NCBI GenBank assembly: GCA_002342345.1
Contig: DDPU01000043.1
Span: 172-9,458 of the forward strand
Reading direction: 5' to 3'
DNA length: 9,287 nucleotides
From: Verrucomicrobia bacterium UBA2460
GTDB lineage: Bacteria; Verrucomicrobiota; Verrucomicrobiia; Methylacidiphilales; Verrucolacustridaceae
Shown: positions 6,690 through 9,287 of the stretch, one piece after another
Numbering within the stretch: the first letter of the stretch is position 1
Layout: every line of letters starts with the position of its first letter
Notes under the pieces: model-generated
Told to the model about the DNA's origin: nothing
The model's input: only the letters and a program-made list of their open reading frames with translations
Databases searched by the model: none
Program-made: the position numbers and the translations under genes

Positions 6690-7436
6690 TCAGGCCCCCG
6701 CTTTTCGCTCGGCCCAACCCAGCCCGGCGAGACCCACTTCAAACAAGCCGTACAGGGGCACAAACATCAGGGCCAAGTTGAACGGGTCCGACGTCGGTGT
6801 CACGCACGCCGCCACCACCAAAAGGGCCACCACCGCATGCCGTCGGTGCCTTGCGACCACCTCCCGCTGAAGCAAACCCAACCGTCCCAACAAAACCATG
6901 ACCAGCGGCAACTCGAAGGAGAGGCCGAACCCGAGGAGCATTTGCAGGACAAAATCGGTGTAGCTGGCCATGGTCCAGCTTGTCTCCAGTCCCAACCAAC
7001 GGTTAAACCCCTGGAAAAAAGCCAGCGCTTGGGGAAGAACGAAAAAATAACAAAACAGGGCTCCCAGGAGAAAAAGAAAGGCTCCGGCGAGAAAGGCCGG
7101 CACCAGCAACCTGCGTTCACGGACATCCAGGGCCGGCAACAGGTAATCCCCGACGAAATAAAGGACAAGCGGGAGGGAAAGAAGGATGCCCGCACCCAAC
7201 CCGATCTGCAGGGTGACGGTCATCGGGTCGGTGACCTGCAGGGCAAGAAGCGTGCCGGACGATGCCCCTCCCCCTTCCGCCTGGGCCTTCAGGAGGGGTT
7301 CCCGCAGGAACTCCATCACCTTGCCGATGCCGGAGACCCCGACGATCGCCCCTGCCCCGATGGCCCCGGCACAACGGAGAATCAGGCCGCGCAAATCCTC
7401 GAGGTGGTCCAGGAACGGCTTTTCGGTGTCCTTCAC
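6690..7436 (-). CDS. tatC: Sec-independent (Tat) protein translocase subunit TatC
   Basis: TatC is the multi-spanning receptor of the twin-arginine translocase in the cytoplasmic membrane; with TatB-like protein it binds RR signal peptides of folded exported proteins. Family marks are FLDHLEDLR at the N-terminus, the conserved Glu in LDVRERRLLVPAF, SFELPLVMVLL in the fourth helix region, and TPTSDPFNLALMFVPLYGLFE near the C-terminus. About six helices are expected and length is normal. I prefer the GTG at 7436 (248 aa, starting KDTEKPFLDHLE after the initiator). It has GGAGGAG at 7452-7446, 9 nt upstream, and overlaps the cyclo-ligase stop as GTGA. The ATG at 7454 (254 aa) has AAGG directly adjacent with no spacing. 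No tatA or tatB gene is in the window. Confidence 0.93.
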   Translation of the reverse strand: MKDTEKPFLDHLEDLRGLILRCAGAIGAGAIVGVSGIGKVMEFLREPLLKAQAEGGGASSGTLLALQVTDPMTVTLQIGLGAGILLSLPLVLYFVGDYLLPALDVRERRLLVPAFLAGAFLFLLGALFCYFFVLPQALAFFQGFNRWLGLETSWTMASYTDFVLQMLLGFGLSFELPLVMVLLGRLGLLQREVVARHRRHAVVALLVVAACVTPTSDPFNLALMFVPLYGLFEVGLAGLGWAERKAGA

Positions 7437-8005
7437 GGCAGGAGGCTCCTCCATCCTTTTTCGGTGATGACGTGGGGCAGACTCACATCGTGCGGCTCCC
7501 GCGGAAGATTTTCCATTTCCTGGACCCCGAAAAAGAGCCCCGCCACCCAGGCATGCCGCGGACGTTGGGCAAGAACCCGATCGTAGTGCCCACCGCCACG
7601 GCCCAGCCGTGTTCCCGTCCGGTCAAAGGCACGGCCCGGCACGCAGAAACCGTCTATCGCCTCCAGCTTCACCACGGCATGCTTTCCCGGAAGCGGTTCC
7701 CAGAGGGTTTCCAGCGAAGGCAGGGGGCCGGGCTGGATTTCCCACCAGGTCAGGCCGTGGCGGATGTCGGTTTTCGGAAGAGCCACGGTTTTACCCTCCT
7801 CCCAGGCCTTCCGGATCACATGACGGGTTTCCGGCTCGTCCGGGAGCGAAAGATAAAGACCCACCGTCCTTGCCGACTGCCATTGCCGGGCCGCCCCCAG
7901 GGCTTCCGCAATCGCCAGGGAGGAATCCCGGCGCACCTCGCCGGCCAGCAGCGAAAGGCGCCGGCGGATTTCCTCGCGGGCGGCGGTTTTGGCCGATGTC
8001 CCCAT
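7433..8005 (-). CDS. 5-formyltetrahydrofolate cyclo-ligase (MTHFS)
   Basis: This enzyme uses ATP to convert 5-formyltetrahydrofolate to 5,10-methenyltetrahydrofolate in the cytoplasmic folate pool. The 190-aa protein shows the family pattern. An N-terminal basic helix (KTAAREEIRRRLSLL) is followed by LYLSLPDEPET (50-60) and ALPKT (75-79). The signature region PGRAFDRTGTRLGRGGGHYDR (123-143) corresponds to the usual PGxAFDxxGxRLGxGGGYYDR. PHDVSLPHVITEKG (171-184) resembles the C-terminal P.D..VD.IITE block. The ATG at 8005 gives normal family length; the frame stays open upstream to 8305, but that extension has no family similarity and lies antisense to the hydrolase gene. GGGGAC lies directly before the start. 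It is the first gene of the minus-strand array, so a promoter for the whole set may lie just right of 8005. Confidence 0.93.
   Translation of the reverse strand: MGTSAKTAAREEIRRRLSLLAGEVRRDSSLAIAEALGAARQWQSARTVGLYLSLPDEPETRHVIRKAWEEGKTVALPKTDIRHGLTWWEIQPGPLPSLETLWEPLPGKHAVVKLEAIDGFCVPGRAFDRTGTRLGRGGGHYDRVLAQRPRHAWVAGLFFGVQEMENLPREPHDVSLPHVITEKGWRSLLP
7440..7452 (-). promoter_or_regulatory. Shine-Dalgarno of tatC inside a small inverted repeat
   Basis: The minus strand reads GGAGGAG at 7452-7446, 9 nt before the GTG of tatC. It overlaps AGGAGCCTCCT (7450-7440), which can fold to a 4-bp hairpin with a 3-nt loop and hide part of the ribosome site. The element lies inside the last codons of the cyclo-ligase gene, so ribosomes finishing that gene would open it. 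This supports translational coupling and the choice of the GTG start. Confidence 0.5.
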
Positions 8006-8053
8006 GTCCCCGAGGCTAACGGATCCCCTGCCGCCAAGCCATCCTTGCGGGCG

Positions 8054-8124
8054 TTTGCCTCTGCCCCGCCCTGCCCCCAAGATCAGGTCCTTGAAGGCCT
8101 CAACCGCAAATCCCCGGAGGCAAA
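8054..8124. repeat. 8-bp inverted repeat flanking the hydrolase gene start
   Basis: TTTGCCTC at 8054-8061 is perfectly repeated in inverse as GAGGCAAA at 8117-8124, with 55 nt between. The arms lie in the divergent stretch between the cyclo-ligase start and the body of the hydrolase gene, and surround the proposed TTG start of the latter. A transcript from either strand could form a long-range stem, or the arms could be two half-sites. One 8-bp match in GC-rich DNA is modest evidence. Confidence 0.3.
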
Positions 8125-8972
8125 GACCCCACCGTTTCATCACGGAAGTTCTCCTGCCCGCCCTCTTCAGGCGGAAACGGGGACACCGCCACGGTACCCA
8201 ACCGATTTTTCCCAAGCTGAAACACGGGGAGATTTGTCTGACTTGGATTGGCCATGCGTCCTTTCTGATCCAGAGCCCCGAAGCCAACATCCTTGTCGAT
8301 CCCAACTGGGCGAATTGGCTGCTCGTCGTCCGCCGCCTTCGCCATGCCGGTCTGGCCCATCACCACCTGCCCAACATCGACTTGGTGCTCATCACCCACG
8401 CCCATTTCGACCACCTCAACCGGCGTAGTCTCCGCCAGATCGCCTCCAACCAGCCGATCGTTGTGCCGGCCGGGGTCGGCGACCTGGTGCACGGAATCGG
8501 CTTCGAGAAGGTGTATGAGATGAAATGGTGGGAACGACTGCGGTTTCCCGGCGCCGCGGTCACTTTTGTCCCCGCCAAACATTGGGGCGCCCGCAAGGTC
8601 ACCGACCTCCATCGGGGATACGGCGGCTATGTCATCGATCTTGGCGGCCCCATCGTGTACCACGCCGGGGATTCCGCGTATTTTGATGGCTTCCGGGAAA
8701 TCGGCCGCAAACTGAAGCCGGAAATCTCCCTTCTTCCCATCGGGGCCTACCACGGACCGAAATTCGGCGAGAACCATATGAACCCCGAAGAGGCTTTCCG
8801 CGCCTTTCAGGACCTGCGCTCCCGCTTCATGGTCCCCATGCATTTCGGAACTTACCAGCTGAGCTACGAACCCCTCCATGAGCCACCTCAGCGCCTTATG
8901 CAGGCGGCGATGAGGGCGGGACGCCTGGCGGACGTGCGGTTCCTGATCGAGGGGATGCCGACCCTATTCTAA
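8091..8972 (+). CDS. Metallo-beta-lactamase-fold hydrolase, NAPE-PLD/UlaG-like
   Basis: This protein (293 aa from the TTG at 8091) is a metal-dependent hydrolase closest in motifs to the NAPE-phospholipase D-like branch. Numbered from that start, it shows TWIGHASFLIQ (51-61), the metal motif HAHFDH (103-108), PAKHWGAR with H164 (161-168), HAGDSAYFDG with bridging D194 (191-200), LPIGAY then HMNPEEAFRAF (215-239), and MHFGTYQLSYEPLHEPPQRL with H251 (250-269). All expected zinc ligands are present. The substrate is unknown; phospholipids or cyclic/lactone compounds are possible from relatives. The start is uncertain: the only in-frame ATG (8004) overlaps the divergent cyclo-ligase start codon and would add a Pro-rich stretch. 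TTG also occurs at 8055 and 8091. Its 3' end overlaps the convergent NlpC/P60-like gene by 9 bp. Confidence 0.88.
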   Translation: MKASTANPRRQRPHRFITEVLLPALFRRKRGHRHGTQPIFPKLKHGEICLTWIGHASFLIQSPEANILVDPNWANWLLVVRRLRHAGLAHHHLPNIDLVLITHAHFDHLNRRSLRQIASNQPIVVPAGVGDLVHGIGFEKVYEMKWWERLRFPGAAVTFVPAKHWGARKVTDLHRGYGGYVIDLGGPIVYHAGDSAYFDGFREIGRKLKPEISLLPIGAYHGPKFGENHMNPEEAFRAFQDLRSRFMVPMHFGTYQLSYEPLHEPPQRLMQAAMRAGRLADVRFLIEGMPTLF

Positions 8973-9287
8973 ACCGCCACGCTCCGCCCAACCCGGACGG
9001 GCGACCGGCCGGGCAAAGGCCACCAATTTGCCCCGATGGGTGATGAAGTTGAAAAAGTTCCGGGCGTTTCCCGAGGGGGCGTTGGGGTCGAAACTGTAAA
9101 TGTCCACGCCCCCACCGCGCTCCCCGTCCATTCTCTGGGAGGATCCCGCCACCATCGCCTGTCCGTCTTTTTTCCTTCCGAGATAAATCATCACATGACT
9201 GATCGGCGGGTCCCGCGGGACGTTGTAGGTCCACTCCCAGAAAAGAAGATCCCCGCTCCTCATTTCCCCGACCAACCGCTCCGGATC
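8964..9287 (-). CDS. NlpC/P60-like cysteine peptidase, C-terminal part (runs off right edge)
   Basis: The frame is open from the window edge to the TAG at 8966-8964, giving 107 visible residues of the C-terminal part. RSGDLLFWEWTY resembles the GDLxFF strand of NlpC/P60 domains, and ISHVMIYLGRKK resembles the HVGIYxG motif carrying the catalytic His. The Cys of the active site would lie N-terminal, beyond the window. The remaining part (AGSSQRMDGERGGGVDIYSF, later GKLVAFARPV) fits the end of such a domain. These enzymes usually cleave peptides in cell-wall peptidoglycan outside the cytoplasm. A TTG and an ATG occur inside the fragment (9275 and 9263), but a start there would remove the Cys half, so I treat it as partial. 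Other CHAP/NlpC-superfamily members are possible. Confidence 0.7.
   Translation of the reverse strand, partial: DPERLVGEMRSGDLLFWEWTYNVPRDPPISHVMIYLGRKKDGQAMVAGSSQRMDGERGGGVDIYSFDPNAPSGNARNFFNFITHRGKLVAFARPVARPGWAERGGLE

Noticed and set aside
6681..6690. The 85-aa gene after tatC as TatA or TatB.
   Set aside because: Those proteins have one N-terminal helix with an amphipathic helix after it; this one has two transmembrane helices preceded by a 20-residue charged cytoplasmic start.
8006..8220. A 6S RNA gene upstream of the cyclo-ligase, as in the ssrS-ygfA arrangement of proteobacteria.
   Set aside because: Apart from one 8-bp inverted repeat I could not build the closing stem and central bubble of 6S RNA, and the region overlaps the N-terminal part of the opposite-strand hydrolase.
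8006..8305. A 100-residue N-terminal extension of the cyclo-ligase in the same open frame.
   Set aside because: It is antisense to the hydrolase coding region, lacks family motifs, and the ATG at 8005 gives the normal family length.

Overview
The window is a compact, GC-rich bacterial chromosome segment (roughly 60-65% G+C by eye). It holds ten clear protein genes wholly inside it, one partial gene at each edge, a possible 8-codon upstream ORF, and no mobile-element, phage, CRISPR, rRNA or tRNA gene that I can support. Nearly all recognisable products are housekeeping or envelope functions. A Tat translocase subunit, a family 9 glycosyltransferase and a sigma-54-type response regulator suggest a Gram-negative, diderm organism. 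The gene set would fit a Verrucomicrobiota-like lineage, but that placement is an impression from protein sequence, not a demonstrated result.

Layout. The left edge (1-95, minus) is the N-terminal end of a YmdB-type metallophosphoesterase. It is divergent from an RluA-family pseudouridine synthase (189-1094, plus), whose short leader can form hairpins. From 8005 down to 1062 the minus strand is one tightly packed, operon-like array: 5-formyltetrahydrofolate cyclo-ligase, tatC, an 85-aa two-helix membrane protein, miaB, a 183-aa polytopic membrane protein, a GT9 glycosyltransferase, a type I-beta DAHP synthase and an NtrC-like regulator. Junctions between consecutive genes run from 4-bp overlaps to 49 bp. 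Two junctions are stop/start overlaps (GTGA at the cyclo-ligase/tatC junction, ATGA at the DAHP synthase/regulator junction), and I see no convincing terminator inside the array. The right end holds a NAPE-PLD-like metallo-beta-lactamase-fold hydrolase (about 8091-8972, plus), which converges on a partial NlpC/P60-like protein running off the right edge (8964-9287, minus).

How the genes relate. The array does not form one pathway. It joins one-carbon metabolism, protein export, tRNA modification, glycoconjugate synthesis and the entry step of aromatic biosynthesis, and ends with a transcription activator whose kinase is not in the window. Close packing suggests co-transcription and translational coupling. 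Both convergent pairs overlap at their 3' ends (33 bp and 9 bp), leaving no space for conventional intergenic terminators.

I did not find a new defence or mobile system. The observations most worth a second look are a Gln in place of a metal-ligand His in the DAHP synthase, an 8-codon ORF with a strong Shine-Dalgarno directly upstream of miaB, the hairpin-forming leader of the pseudouridine synthase gene, and the coupled GTGA start of tatC.
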